Part shown: positions 1 to 10,226 of the stretch, one piece after another
Layout of the letters: every line of letters begins with the position of its first letter
Numbering within the stretch: the first letter of the stretch is position 1
From: Zygnema cylindricum
Taxonomy: Eukaryota; Streptophyta; Zygnematophyceae; Zygnematales; Zygnemataceae
Direction: 5' to 3'
Assembly (NCBI GenBank): GCA_037447655.1
Contig: JBBHKE010001241.1
Span: 191,195-251,194 of the forward strand
DNA: 60,000 bases
Notes under the pieces: generated by a model
Database searches by the model: none
What the model was told of the DNA's origin: nothing
What the model saw: the letters and a program-made list of their open reading frames with translations, nothing else
Program-made: the position numbers and the translations under genes

Positions 1-1692
1 TTTGTTAATCTTATCTAAGGACTTGCTTAAGACCAACAAATCATCCACATAAATAACAATAAATATCACTCCATTCTCATCCTCAAATAAATATATGGAG
101 TGATATGAACTAATTCATATATACCCCAAACTGGTCAAAAATTCGTCCAGTTTTATATTCCATTGTCGCGGGGCTTGCTTAAACCCAAAGAGTGATTTTA
201 TCAATTTGCAAACCTTGCTTTCTTCCCCAGTTTCCACGAATCCTTTCGGTTGCCTCATGTAAATTTCTTCTTCCAACTCTCCGTGCAAAAAGGTCGTTTC
301 AATATCCATCTGGTGTATTTCCATATCCTCTGCTGCGGCTAAACTTTAAAGGATTCTTACATAAGGAAATCTGACTACAGATGCAAAGGTTTCTTCGTAG
401 TCTATCCCCTCTTTCTGAGTATACCCCTTTGCAACTAACCTAGCTTTGTACCTTTCAATGGTATTAGCTGGGTTTAATTTAAGTTTAAAAACCCACTTAC
501 ATCCGATGAATTTTTGGTTCGGTGGACAATCTACCAATTCCCATGTATTGGCTTCCATGAAAGAGGCCATTTTGCCATTCATAGCAGTGATCCACCGGCT
601 ACTTTCTGGGGTGTTTATGGCCTTTAAGTATGTCAGAGGTTCATCTAGTTGAGACATCTTTGGGAGTTGGTTATTTACTTGTCTTTCTTGAAGTCGTTTA
701 CTACTTCTTCTTCCCCCTTCAAAATCGGACGCCGGTATGGAAGGCATCCTTGGGTTTCGTTTAGGAAGATTTTCAGCTTCCCTATCTTCCAATTCCGGTG
801 TCTCATCAAGTTCCTCCTCGATTTCCACTTCGTATTGTGGCGTTGCCTCGAATGTTGTCTTTTCCTCCTCCTTTGGTAGATCTGCAGATTTTTCTTTTTC
901 TCCATCTTCCTTCTCTTCAAAGTCAAAGTCAAAAAACTGATCCGTTTCAAATCTGATTTTGACTTCCTTATTATATTTGAATGGATCGATGGACTTTTCT
1001 TCATTCATCACCACTATGTGTTTTACCAAAATTATATCTCTCTTTTTCAAGTCATACACCCGGTATCCTTTTGTGCTCTCACCATATCCTAAAAGATATC
1101 CTGGTTTCCCTCTTCCCTTTAACTTCCATTTAGTCTTATCAGAATCCAAAGTGTAGACTTGACTTCTCAACACTCTTAAACTAGACAAATCAGGCTTTCT
1201 TTCTGTCCACCTCTCATACAAAGTTTCCTCCTTATTTGTTGAAGTAAAGACTATATTTTTGATGAAATTAACATAGTTCATAGACTCGGCCCAAAATTGC
1301 AACCCTATACTCTTAACAGTTAACATACTTCTGGACATATCTCCTAAAGTTCTATTCTCTCTTTATGCTACTCCATTTTGTTCCGGATTATAGGGAACAG
1401 TTTTCACATGATGAATTCCTTCTTCTTTAAGATATTCTTCAAATTCCCTTGAGGTGTATTCTTTCCCATTATAACTTATTATCTCTTTTATTGAGGTTTC
1501 ATGTATTTTTTCACTCCATACTTTAAACTCTTTGAAACATCTTAATACCTCTGACTTATGTCTGAGAAAGTATACCTCATGTATCTAAATTAATCATCTG
1601 TGATGGTTGACATCGATCTCTTCCCCCCATGTGAAGCATACATAGCTAGTCCCCAAACATCAGCTTGCTGTGAAAATTCCTTTCCTAGTTCT
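1..1692 (-). pseudogene. C1 pol: integrase core to reverse transcriptase (broken)
   Basis: The stretch reads, on the minus strand, an integrase core (TDVWGxA-like motif and TITDD near 1600-1660), the GKPGYLLGY block, the long acidic linker, and the RT amino terminus (WELVDCPPN, IGCKWVFKLK, KARLVAKGYTQKEGIDYEETFA). The RT continues with HQMDIETTFLHGELEEEIYMRQP and the YVDD active site at 40-51. An in-frame stop near 345 splits RT. The second catalytic aspartate of integrase is replaced (ISYNGKEY where the relatives have RSDNGGEY) and the codon for the catalytic glutamate, near 1370, is a stop. RNase H and the 3' LTR lie outside the window. Confidence 0.85.
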
Positions 1693-2742
1693 TGTAGAAA
1701 CTAATGGTTTTTAAGTATTTTCTAGGTCTGAAAAGAAATATAGAAGTCGAGGCAGTCTATCTCTAACTTCTCTCTCCAACTCTCAAACTTGTCGCAGTCA
1801 CTGAGAAATTGGAGAGGAAGCTAGAGCCATGGCTACCTAGGCTATCCTGAGGTTTACGGGAAATTTATATTAGTTCGGGTTTATTTATTTAAAAGGTATG
1901 TGCCGACGGCAGGAATTCATCCTTGTACCTACCGGCCGGCAGATAGGAAATAGCCGGTAGCCTTAGCCGTTAAGTCTAGGAGTCATGATACGTAGTATAT
2001 AGTTTGATAGTTATTTAAATATGTATAAGTAGGATTATTCATTTAACCATAATAGATTACGGGATACATAGATCCAGTAATATATAAAGTACGGATTACG
2101 GTACGGACTATAAATGAATACCGCGCATTTGTTTCGTAAATGAAACAAATACCGCACATGTATTTATTACGGCTACGATTAAATTAGATTCCAAATCGGA
2201 CGGCCGCAATTAGCGCCGAGATAGCGGAGGAAGTTTTCGGCGGTTTGTGGCCATCGCCACATCGGATGACGCGTGGCGAAATTTCGTTGGATCGTGGAAT
2301 CCCCGGAGATTATGGCATCGAATCCGGATATGACATGTGTCGACATTTAGGCCTTGTCGTACAATGTCCGTACCTAAAGTACACCGGCAGCTGTACTTTT
2401 GCGTACGGAACTCAATTCGGATTGGTTCCGTACATCACTAGATAGAGTCTGTGAGAGAGATAGGACTTAGAAAAATTAGGAGATAGGACCCTCTCTTCCA
2501 GAGAGCTTCTGTACAAAAGGTCAACTTTGACCCTCCATAACTTACTGCTCATGAGAGCAAATTCAGAGATTCTATTTGCTATCGACTCAGGGGAGTCTTG
2601 TCTTCACAGGGGTGAAGGTGGTCAGAGTTTTTGTCTGCCAGGGTGGCAGTTATTTTTGCTTAAACGCAAAGGGGTCAGGATTATCCTAGAGGCTTCTTGG
2701 AAGCTGTCCACTCTGAGGACTTATGGAGGTCTCAGAGTTTCA
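1693..2742 (+). repeat. Family I LTR inserted in C1, opposite orientation
   Basis: The segment starts TGTAGAAACTAATGG and ends CAGAGTTTCA like both LTRs of C2, and can be aligned to them along its whole length. No gag or PBS follows it. The flanking five bases do not match (GTTCT against GTTTC), and about 100 or more codons of C1 pol are missing at the insertion point. It may be a solo LTR with a flanking deletion, or a recombinant between two insertions. Confidence 0.85.
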
Positions 2743-3505
2743 GTTTCAAACTCTTTTTCATCTAGGAAAACTGTTGCAACTAGGTTCTTGCTAAGCTGTG
2801 GAATGTAAAGAACGTCTGAGAGTGTTACAATTGAGGCTTTTCCATCAACTAAAACCTTCAAGTCAACAGTTCCAACAAGACTTGTGGTTTCTACTCTACC
2901 ATCTCCGTACTCTATTTCAACTGTTGGGATATTTCTCAGTTAAGTGAACCACCTCTTATCTTTGCACATATGCATTGAGCTCTTGAGTGTATGATCTATC
3001 CATTCTCGGGTGGATCCCTCTTACCTTCGAAAGCACACTTTTGTCTCTGTGGAATGTCGACATGCTTTTCAGTGGTTTTTGGATTAAGAAGAAGCTCCTC
3101 AAGCTCCGCTTCCTGTTCGGTTTCTTCCTCCTTTTCCTCATCGTGAACTTGAGTCTGGAAAGCATTTTTATTTCTTCCATCCTTTGAGGTTCGTTGTCCA
3201 TCTTTCAGTGTAAGATCTGCAAGTTTGATACAATCTGCCATATAGTGTCCCGGTTTCTTGTAGAAGGGACATAATCCTCCTCGAGAAGTTCCTCTCCCGT
3301 GTCTATCAAATTTGCCACCTCTTTGTCCTCTTCCACCAAAGTTTCGATAGGGATCTTTCCCTCTCTACTCATCACGCTTCCGCCAATCAGCTCTTGCAGA
3401 CAATGCTTGAACACTTGGACTCCCTCTCCTAAGCTCTATAGTGTTTTCTTTCACTAAAATCATTCCCACTGTGTCATCCCAATTCCAATTGCTATCTCCT
3501 ATGTC
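2743..3505 (-). pseudogene. C1 gag C-terminus and protease remnant
   Basis: The minus strand shows a zinc knuckle at 3231-3272 (CPFYKKPGHYMADC, with Tyr at the second ligand position where CCHC has Cys), then the acidic, Glu-rich linker, the RRQKCAF block, and a protease remnant. The protease keeps SSMHMCKDK, IEYGDGRV and SDVLYIPQLSKNL but has lost the DSGA active-site motif, which reads DHTLKSS. The segment stops at the inserted LTR. Several frame changes separate the pieces. Confidence 0.75.
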
Positions 3506-4222
3506 CTACAATCGGTTAATGATATTCTCATACTCTTCAGGTAGTTTCATCATTAATATATTCACTCTTTGTCTCTCAGTCCATGAGTTACGTGCACTCT
3601 CTAGCTTTTGAAACAATGCTCCTAAATCATTGCAATAATTATTCATGCTTCCTCCCTTATAAGTATAAGCTGCGATCTTATTTTCTGCCAACTGTTGCTG
3701 CTGCAATGATCTACTCTTATATTTGTTAACTAGTGATATCCAAATCTGAGATGAAGATTTGACATGCATAAGGGGAATGGCAATGCCTTTTGCTACACTT
3801 TTAAGGATTAAGAGCTTAGCAACCTTGTTTTTGTAGTTCCACTTTTCATACTCTGATCTTTCAGTCTGAACCCTTGTCAACATTGCTAGTGGTGTTGCTG
3901 CCGTTATCGCCTTCGACAATGGTGTCACTTGAGTTGCAACTCCTCCCTTTTCTCCTTCCATGACAATCTCCTCTCCTTCCTCATCTTCACCCTCAGTGAT
4001 GGTGGCAGCTGTTCTAGCTACTTTAGTGACAGAGGTACCAGAAAAACATGTTCCTCTTAACCTAGGTGGAGGTGGGCATCGAATTTGTCCAGATATTATA
4101 CCCCATAGATGCTTCTCAAATATTTCTCCCTTCATCATCATTTCCCAATACAAAAAGTCAGATCCATTAAATATGGGCACCCTAGAGGGTGGGCCCATAA
4201 CCTGAAATTTTGTGGTCTCCAT
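3506..4222 (-). pseudogene. C1 gag, N-terminal part
   Basis: This open stretch of 238 codons starts with METTKFQVMGPPSRVP, matching the gag start of C2 and C3, and includes the copia gag helices (WISLVNKYKS, QQQQLAENKIAAYTYKGGSMNNYCNDL, MMKLPEEYENIINRL). Gag packages the element RNA into virus-like particles in the cytoplasm. The ATG is inside the 5' LTR, 20 bases before its end. A stop ends the frame just after the NIINRL block, so the zinc knuckle is in a separate piece downstream. Confidence 0.8.
4188..4202 (-). other. Primer-binding site of C1, half tRNA-iMet type
   Basis: The minus strand reads GGTTATGGGCCCACC directly after the LTR end TTTCA. This is the reverse complement of GGTGGGCCCATAACC, the anticodon stem-loop region of plant initiator tRNA-Met as I know it. 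The usual plant copia site, complementary to the tRNA 3' end (TGGTATCAGAGC), is absent. Confidence 0.7.
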
Positions 4223-5099
4223 TGACCCACAAAATGAGCAGCCTATGTAAAGCCTCTAGGATAATATTTGACCCTTCCACTTTCCCATTGAATAAGCGCC
4301 GCCCAAGCATAAAAATATTCTGACCACCCTCATCCCTGTGAGGACAAGACTCCCTTGAGTCAAACGCAAAAAGAATCACTAAATTTGCTCCCCTGAGCAG
4401 TAAGTTATGGCTGGTCAATGATGACCTTTATAGTAACAAGCTCTCTTAGAGAGAGGTCCCTAAATATCACTAAGTCTTGGTCTACATACTCACGACTACC
4501 TACTACTAAACCCATGTCCAATAGGAATACTATATAGTACAAAAAGGTACAATGGGAGATGTACTTATTGTATGACCATTGTACGACAAGGTCTACAATG
4601 TGACACTTGTCAAATCGGGAGCCATTGTTCCTCCTCCCATCTTCTTTGGTATCAAATAATGTTGCGCCATGTGGCACCGCGTGACGCTTTCTCTATATGT
4701 CGTTAAAATCTCACTTCGCGTGGCGGCTTTAATGTCGGCCGTCCGATCAAAACATATTTTACACGGTTCAAATTCGTGTACATGCATGAATTGTTCCTCT
4801 TCGTTAGTGTGGTGTTAATTAGCCGTCGCGTTAATATTTATATATATTTGAAACCCGTCACGTGTTTCCTTTCGACAACGCCTTAGTGGATAAGACGTAC
4901 GACTACAAAATGGATCACATATCCTGGTTGAAATCTGGACCTAGGCACCATTTTGGTAAAATATCCTCTACTTCTAAATCTGCCACTTTCTAAATATCGC
5001 GGCAGCCATGGCGTGCCTTTGATCCTCACTCTCCCTCTTTAAAGTGGAAATAAATTAGAGAAGTGAACTATTAATTACCTCTTTTCAAGAATGTCAACA
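4203..5099 (-). repeat. 5' LTR of C1 (right end inferred)
   Basis: The left end (TTTCA on the minus strand) is fixed by the adjoining PBS. The right end is placed at TCAACA, giving an LTR start TGTTGACATT, because sequence homologous to the unoccupied paralog near 25550 starts immediately after it. The LTR shares long stretches with the LTR at 59364-60000 and, more weakly, with those of C2 and C3. On the plus strand, 4885-4950 looks like a tRNA-derived block with an A-box-like TTAGTGGATAAG and a T-arm-like CCTGGTTGAAATCTGG. Confidence 0.5.
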
Positions 5100-5103
5100 A
5101 TAT

Positions 5104-7195
5104 AATGTTGGTCTAATATTGTACTTTGTTTTTTTGTTACTCTTTTTTGTACTTTACTTTCTTTCAATTTCTCTTTTGGTACCTTTTTTTTTTACCTTCG
5201 CCGTTTTTTTAGGCTTTTTGCAAGGTTTAGGGTTTACCTTTTTTTCTTACAAGAGGACGGAAAATTGAAGATTGAAAGTGAGCGCTCTTTCTGTAGGGTT
5301 TTAGCTTTTTAAAATGTATTCCGTACCTGAAATTCGATTTAAATAATAGGGGAGCTGGAAAAAAAAATATAAAGATAGAGATGGAGAGAAGAGTAAAACA
5401 TCTCGTAGTAAGGATATAACGTTCGGATTGGTCTTCAAAATTGTATGAAACATTCAAGCTCTGTATAGTTCAATAGAAAATGCCACATGTAATGCCACGT
5501 GTCAATCCCATTGACTTCTATTCTTGCTACTGATACAAATATATTGCTCTTTCATTTATGCATCGAAACTTTTGTGTTCCTTCGTTTATCCATCAGTCAA
5601 CCAAAATGTCTTCGATATTTCTACTTCACTTTATGTGAGTTCTATTTACCACTTGTTCAAATAAACAAGATATTTTGTTTTAATTTTCATCCGGTTGAAT
5701 TGATTGTGTTTATTTGAAAACGCAGAAATGTTGTCAACTCGCGGCATATGTGATAAAAAGTGTGCGAAATCTTTATTTCATTCCTGAGGGTGAAAATTGT
5801 TGTCTTTAACATGATTTCATTTCATTATCACTATATTTGTTGCGGATACATCTTGCAATCTCTTTGGAAAATCAGCGACTAAACCCCTAGCGAGTACTTG
5901 CTATAATTTTTTTAACACAGTCTTCAACATGAAGATGAATCTACCAATGAGTTTTCAAAGTCAGACTCATCAATGCATTTCCAAGATCACTAATACCTAA
6001 CGACTTGAATGGTTGTCTAAATCAAATTGAATGGCCATATTCTAAATTAATTTTAATTATGTCTTTTGCAGCAATCGGATATAGATGGTTATTTGACAAC
6101 AACTGTATTTTGACTGTTCAAAGGCACCCACGAGGATTCAAACTTTGGCAGACAAGAAAACGCCCATTAAATTTAATAATATTACTTTTTCACTTTCAAA
6201 TGTACGAATGAGATTCTGACATTAAAATTAATGCATATGATATTTTGACACTCACTGATAAGGTCATGTTAATTTTTTTTACTTATTGAAAAGATTATGT
6301 TCTTGCAAAAACACACTGGAATAGAACATCGAACTTCGTTCATAACTGACGTTGAAATTGGAAGTTGAAATTCCGTACATGCAAACTTTACTGATATTAT
6401 TTCAAACTTGTTTATAAGACTCCTAAGATTCCGACATTCAGACTGGCGGCATTAGAATGGCAGTTAAGACGGATGTCGTCAGATCAGCGACGGCTCGCTT
6501 GACCAGGCAATTCTTACACTCAAATTAGCTGATCGGCTCGCTTGACCAGACAATTCTTACACTCAAATTGCATGCAGATTTTCTTCCATTGAAAATTATT
6601 GACTTTTGAAGGTGAAATTTATACATTCAAGCTTAATGGAGGTAAAGCAACTATAGTTTTGCATTCAGGTACAAAGATAAAAGCAACCATATTTTCGGAA
6701 TTAGTTGCTGGAAACAAAGCAACCATTTTTTTGGAGGTAGCTGCAGCGATAAAACAACCTTAGTTTCACAGTTCTTTGTGGAGATAAAATAATCATATTT
6801 TTGGAGTTGATTTTTTAGAATTGGTTGCAGAGATAAAGCAACCACGGTTTTGAAGTTAAGTGCAAAAATAAAGCAACCATAATGTTCCAACTCTAAAATG
6901 TAATGATGACATTGTGACAGAAATAATTGTATAAGCGATTTATGTTTCAAATTTATGGATAAAAATAAAATCCAAATTAATATTTGATCCTAAAAGCCAT
7001 TTTTAAGCCATTATAGTGTGACATCTACCGCAGTCACTGATTTACGATCTCGTCAAACTTCATAGTTGAGAGCGTCAAAGATGAGAAACAACATGTGGTA
7101 GTGGAAAGTCTATTTTCGGTTCGGATGTGCCATATTGAGAAGGTACATCTTCATAGTCTCGGTTACGACAGTAGGTGTGGCAAGTGGAGCTTTAT
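5104..7195. repeat. Duplicated segment, copy A (unoccupied allele of the C4 target)
   Basis: This stretch is homologous to 25553-26335 joined to 40155-41480, that is, to the two flanks of C4. The site ATGAATCTACCAA near 5938 is continuous here, whereas in the other copy C4 with its GAATC target duplication sits at that point. A third partial copy starts at 50311. No convincing coding region was found; short frames in it are not conserved between copies. Confidence 0.8.
6640..6890. repeat. Degenerate tandem repeat, about 45-bp units
   Basis: The motif GAGATAAAGCAACCATA followed by a T-run and GGAGTTGGTTGC recurs about five times with many substitutions. The same motif recurs at 7880-8230 and at 41050-41155. 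Confidence 0.6.
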
Positions 7196-7294
7196 CTGTA
7201 GGATATGAATTGAAATGTGTTCGGTCACGGTTTTATGTTTTTTTCTAAATAACCTTAGCAACTTTTTCTTCATGATTAGCCACAATTAACTTGC

Positions 7295-7660
7295 TTATCC
7301 TACCAACATACGCAGGAAGGCATAAAGTGAACAAATCCACGAGCATGCTAGATTAAATCCCTCCACCTCTTCTCTCATTAACCAAGCTTCTATGTTTCTG
7401 ACATTGGTTTTCTTGGTAAATGAGATCTGGAGCTTGGAAACTATTACCGAGATTGTGTGATTATGATTGTACGTAAGTTCTAACATTCGACACTTGGAGC
7501 GTCCAAAGTTTCCCGGAGCCATGCTATTTGCACTGTATTCACACAATTGTTGGGTGAAAAATGCAAATGAGTTAGTTGTCTTCAACTTGATAAACCCACA
7601 AATTGCTTCCACGAAGTTCTTCCAATAACTGTGGAAAAGAATTCTGTACTTTGAAGCCAT
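7295..7660 (-). CDS. Unidentified 121-codon reading frame in a repeat
   Basis: The frame starts MASKYRILFHSYW and is rich in aromatic and basic residues; I recognise no domain. A diverged copy of its middle part occurs at about 8230-8390, and that copy continues on the other side of C2 at 14851, so C2 landed inside a relative of this sequence. Conservation of the nucleotides therefore reflects a repeat family, and the frame may be fortuitous or an old coding exon of an element. Confidence 0.2.
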   Translation of the reverse strand: MASKYRILFHSYWKNFVEAICGFIKLKTTNSFAFFTQQLCEYSANSMAPGNFGRSKCRMLELTYNHNHTISVIVSKLQISFTKKTNVRNIEAWLMREEVEGFNLACSWICSLYAFLRMLVG

Positions 7661-7879
7661 CTCACCTGTCCATTTGGTAAATTAGATACGTGGCGTATTT
7701 TCTCATCTCTTGCACTTCTGTACCAATATAGTACAAATTGTCATCTCAACCGTATCAACATTTGTACTTACACACTTCTAAAACGGAGAGCATTTACATT
7801 ACACTGTACCTTCAGCTGAAGAGTACAAAAGTGCCTTAAGTGTAACCTAGTGTTACTTTGCAGCCAACAGAAGTAGAGT

Positions 7880-8230
7880 CCTGCAAAGGTAAGGCAGTCA
7901 TAGTTTTGCAGCGAGTTATAAAGAAAAACAGCCATATTTCTTGAGTTGGTTACGAATATAAAACAACTATAGTTTTGCAGTTAGTTACAGAGATAAAGAA
8001 ACCACAATTTTATAGACAGGTGCAAAGATGAAGCAACCATATTTTTGGAGTTGGTTGCGGAAATAATGCCACCGACAAAGTGACCATAGCTGCAAAAATA
8101 AGCAACTATAGTTAGTTGCATAGAAAAGCAACCATAATTTTGTAGTTCGTTGTAGGGATAAAGCGACCATATTTTTTCAAATATTTTTGGAGTTAGGTGC
8201 TGAGATAGATGAAGCAACCACAATTTGCAA
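7880..8230. repeat. Second degenerate array of the about 45-bp motif
   Basis: Units with the core AAAGCAACCATA and GGAGTTGGTTGCGG recur about seven times, with lengths of 40-50 bp. The array is related to 6640-6890 and is followed by a diverged copy of part of the 7295-7660 frame. Confidence 0.6.
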
Positions 8231-8396
8231 CCAACTATGAGTTTGTAATATTGGTACCTTCCTCAACCAAAATTTCATAATGATCTTGTTGACGAGATTT
8301 GGAGTCGGTCCAAAGTTTTGCAGATATGTGTGTATTATGTTCACATAAATTGTTGGGTGTAAACAATTCAAAAAGGTTGGTTGACTATAGCTTTAT

Positions 8397-9445
8397 TGTA
8401 GAAACTAATGGTTTTATTAGTATTTTCTAGGTCTGAAAAGAAATATAGAAGTCGAGGCAGTCTATCTCTAACTTCTCTCTCCAACTCTCAAACTTGTCGC
8501 AGTCACTGAGAAATTGGAGAGGAAGCTAGAGCCATGGCTACCTTGGCTATCCTGAGGTTTACGGGAAATTTATATTAAGGTTTATTTATTTAAGTAAAAT
8601 TAATGTGCCGGCGGCAGGAATTGATCCTTGTACCTACCGGCCGGCAGACAGGAAATAGCCGGTAGCCTTAGCCGTTAAGTCTAGGTGTCATGATACGTAG
8701 TATATAGTTTGATAGTTATTTAAATATGTATACGTGCGAAAATCCATTTAACTGCAATGAATTACGGGATACATAGATCCAGTAATATATAATGTACGAC
8801 TTACGGTACGGACACAAATCAGTACCGCGCATTTGTTTCGTAAATGAAACAAATACCGCGCATGTATTTATTACGGCTACGATTAAAGCCGAATTTAATC
8901 GGACGGCCGGGATTAGCGTCGAGATCGCGGAGGAAGATTTCGGCGGTTTGTGGCCATCGCCACATCGGATGACGCGTGGCAAAATTCCGTTGGATTGTGG
9001 AATCTCCGGAGATTATGGCACCGAATCCGGATTTGACATGTGTCGACATTTTGGCCATGTCGTACAATGTCCGTACATAAAGTACACCGGCAGCTGTACT
9101 TTTACGTACGAAACTCAATTCTGATTGGTTCCGTACATCAGTAGATAGAGTCTGTGAGAGAGATAAGACTTAGAAAAATTAGAAGATAGGACCCCCTCTC
9201 CAAGAGAGCTTCTGTACAAAAGGTCAACTTTGACCCTCCATAACTAACTGCTCAGGGGAGCAAATTCAGAGATTCTTTTTGCTATCGACTCAAGGGAGTC
9301 TTGTCTTCACAGGGGTGAAGTTGGTCAGAGTTTTTGTCTGCCAGGGTGGCAGTTATTTTTGCTTAAACACAAAGGGGTCAGGATTATCCTAGAGGCTTCT
9401 TGGAAGCTGTCCACTCTGAGGACTTATGGAGGTCTCAGAGTTTCA
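8397..9445 (+). repeat. C2 5' LTR
   Basis: It runs TGTAGAAACT...CAGAGTTTCA. An ATG at 9426 near the end starts gag. The minus strand at about 8605-8690 carries the antisense tRNA-like block described in the findings. Frames of about 100 codons found in this LTR recur in the 3' LTR only because the two are nearly identical. Confidence 0.95.
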
Positions 9446-10226
9446 GGTTATGGGCCCACCCTCTAGGGTACCAATCTTTAATGGAACTGGCTTCATATAC
9501 TGGGAAAGTATGATGATAGGAGCTCTATGCGAAAAAAGGTTTTGGGGGATAGTGAGTGGACGATTGGGGCGTCCATCAAGTCTTGGAATTCCTCCAGGGT
9601 TTAAAGGAAGCAGATTCACCAGCAAAGAGGATTCACCTTCAACGGAGGAAACAAAGAAAGGAGAGGTGTTGGACAAAGGAAAGGAGAAGGAGGCGACCAC
9701 ACCAATAGCAACTGGTTTAGCATTCATGTCACCTATTCCGAGGAACGAGGATAATGATACTGAAACCTGGGACTTCAACAATATGGCGGCAAAGCACTTC
9801 ATCTTACGCCATCTCACTCAAGGACTTGCATGTCCTCATTTGCAGGTAGAGAGGGCATCCGATCTTTGGATGGCTCTCATAGAGATGTACCGAAGTGGTA
9901 CGATTCAGCAACAACAGTTGGCTGATCAGAAAGTTAAGGAGTATGTATACAAAGGGGGAAATATGTTGGATTTTTGCAATGAGCTTGCTACACTCTTCAT
10001 AGAGCTAGAGAGTGCGGGTAAAGTTTTTAGTGAAAAAGAAAAAGTTAACTGTTTACTAATGAAGTTACCTGATGAGTTCGAGAACATAGTCAACCGTGTG
10101 CAGGACTTGCCGGACTCAAGGTGGATATGGAACTCAGTGGTAGGGATGATTCTCGTTCGAGAGAATACGATTGAGATCCGAAGGGGAGGAAAGAGTGGCC
10201 AAGCCTTGGCAACAGCGACCGATTAG
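9426..10226 (+). pseudogene. C2 gag (ends at a premature TAG)
   Basis: The frame starts MEVSEFQVMGPPSRVP with its ATG inside the LTR. It contains the copia gag core: WESMMIGALCEKRFWGI, KHFILRHLTQGL, ASDLWMALIEMYRSG, QQQQLADQKVKEYVYKGGNML, LLMKLPDEFENIVNRV. It ends in TAG at 10224-10226, where the C3 copy has TGG (Trp). The same frame then continues to the zinc knuckle, so the stop is a point mutation rather than a gag-pol boundary. The product would be the capsid protein of virus-like particles. Confidence 0.85.
9446..9460 (+). other. Primer-binding site of C2, half tRNA-iMet type
   Basis: GGTTATGGGCCCACC begins at the first base after the LTR and matches 15 of 15 bases complementary to the anticodon arm of initiator tRNA-Met. 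It is also coding sequence for the gag residues (Q)VMGPP. Confidence 0.75.

Larger units (their letters stand above)
1..5099 (-). mobile_element. Copia-type LTR retrotransposon C1 (family I), 5' part
   Basis: This is the 5' LTR, gag, protease remnant, integrase and part of reverse transcriptase of a Ty1/copia element, reading right to left and cut by the left window edge inside RT. The domain order gag-PR-IN-RT is that of copia, not gypsy. The gag and pol are clearly related to C2 and C3 but more diverged. A family I LTR in the opposite orientation (1693-2742) replaces the end of protease and the start of integrase. Many stops are present, so the element is dead. Confidence 0.85.

Noticed and set aside
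8792-9124. Open frames of about 100 codons on both strands of the C2 LTRs, present twice (also 14192-14524)
   Set aside because: They recur only because the two LTRs are nearly identical; C3 and the solo LTRs do not keep them as frames, and no protein motif is seen.
10224-10226. Programmed readthrough of the TAG between C2 gag and pol
   Set aside because: C3 has TGG at the same codon and the zinc knuckle follows the stop, so the stop lies within gag and is best explained as a point mutation.
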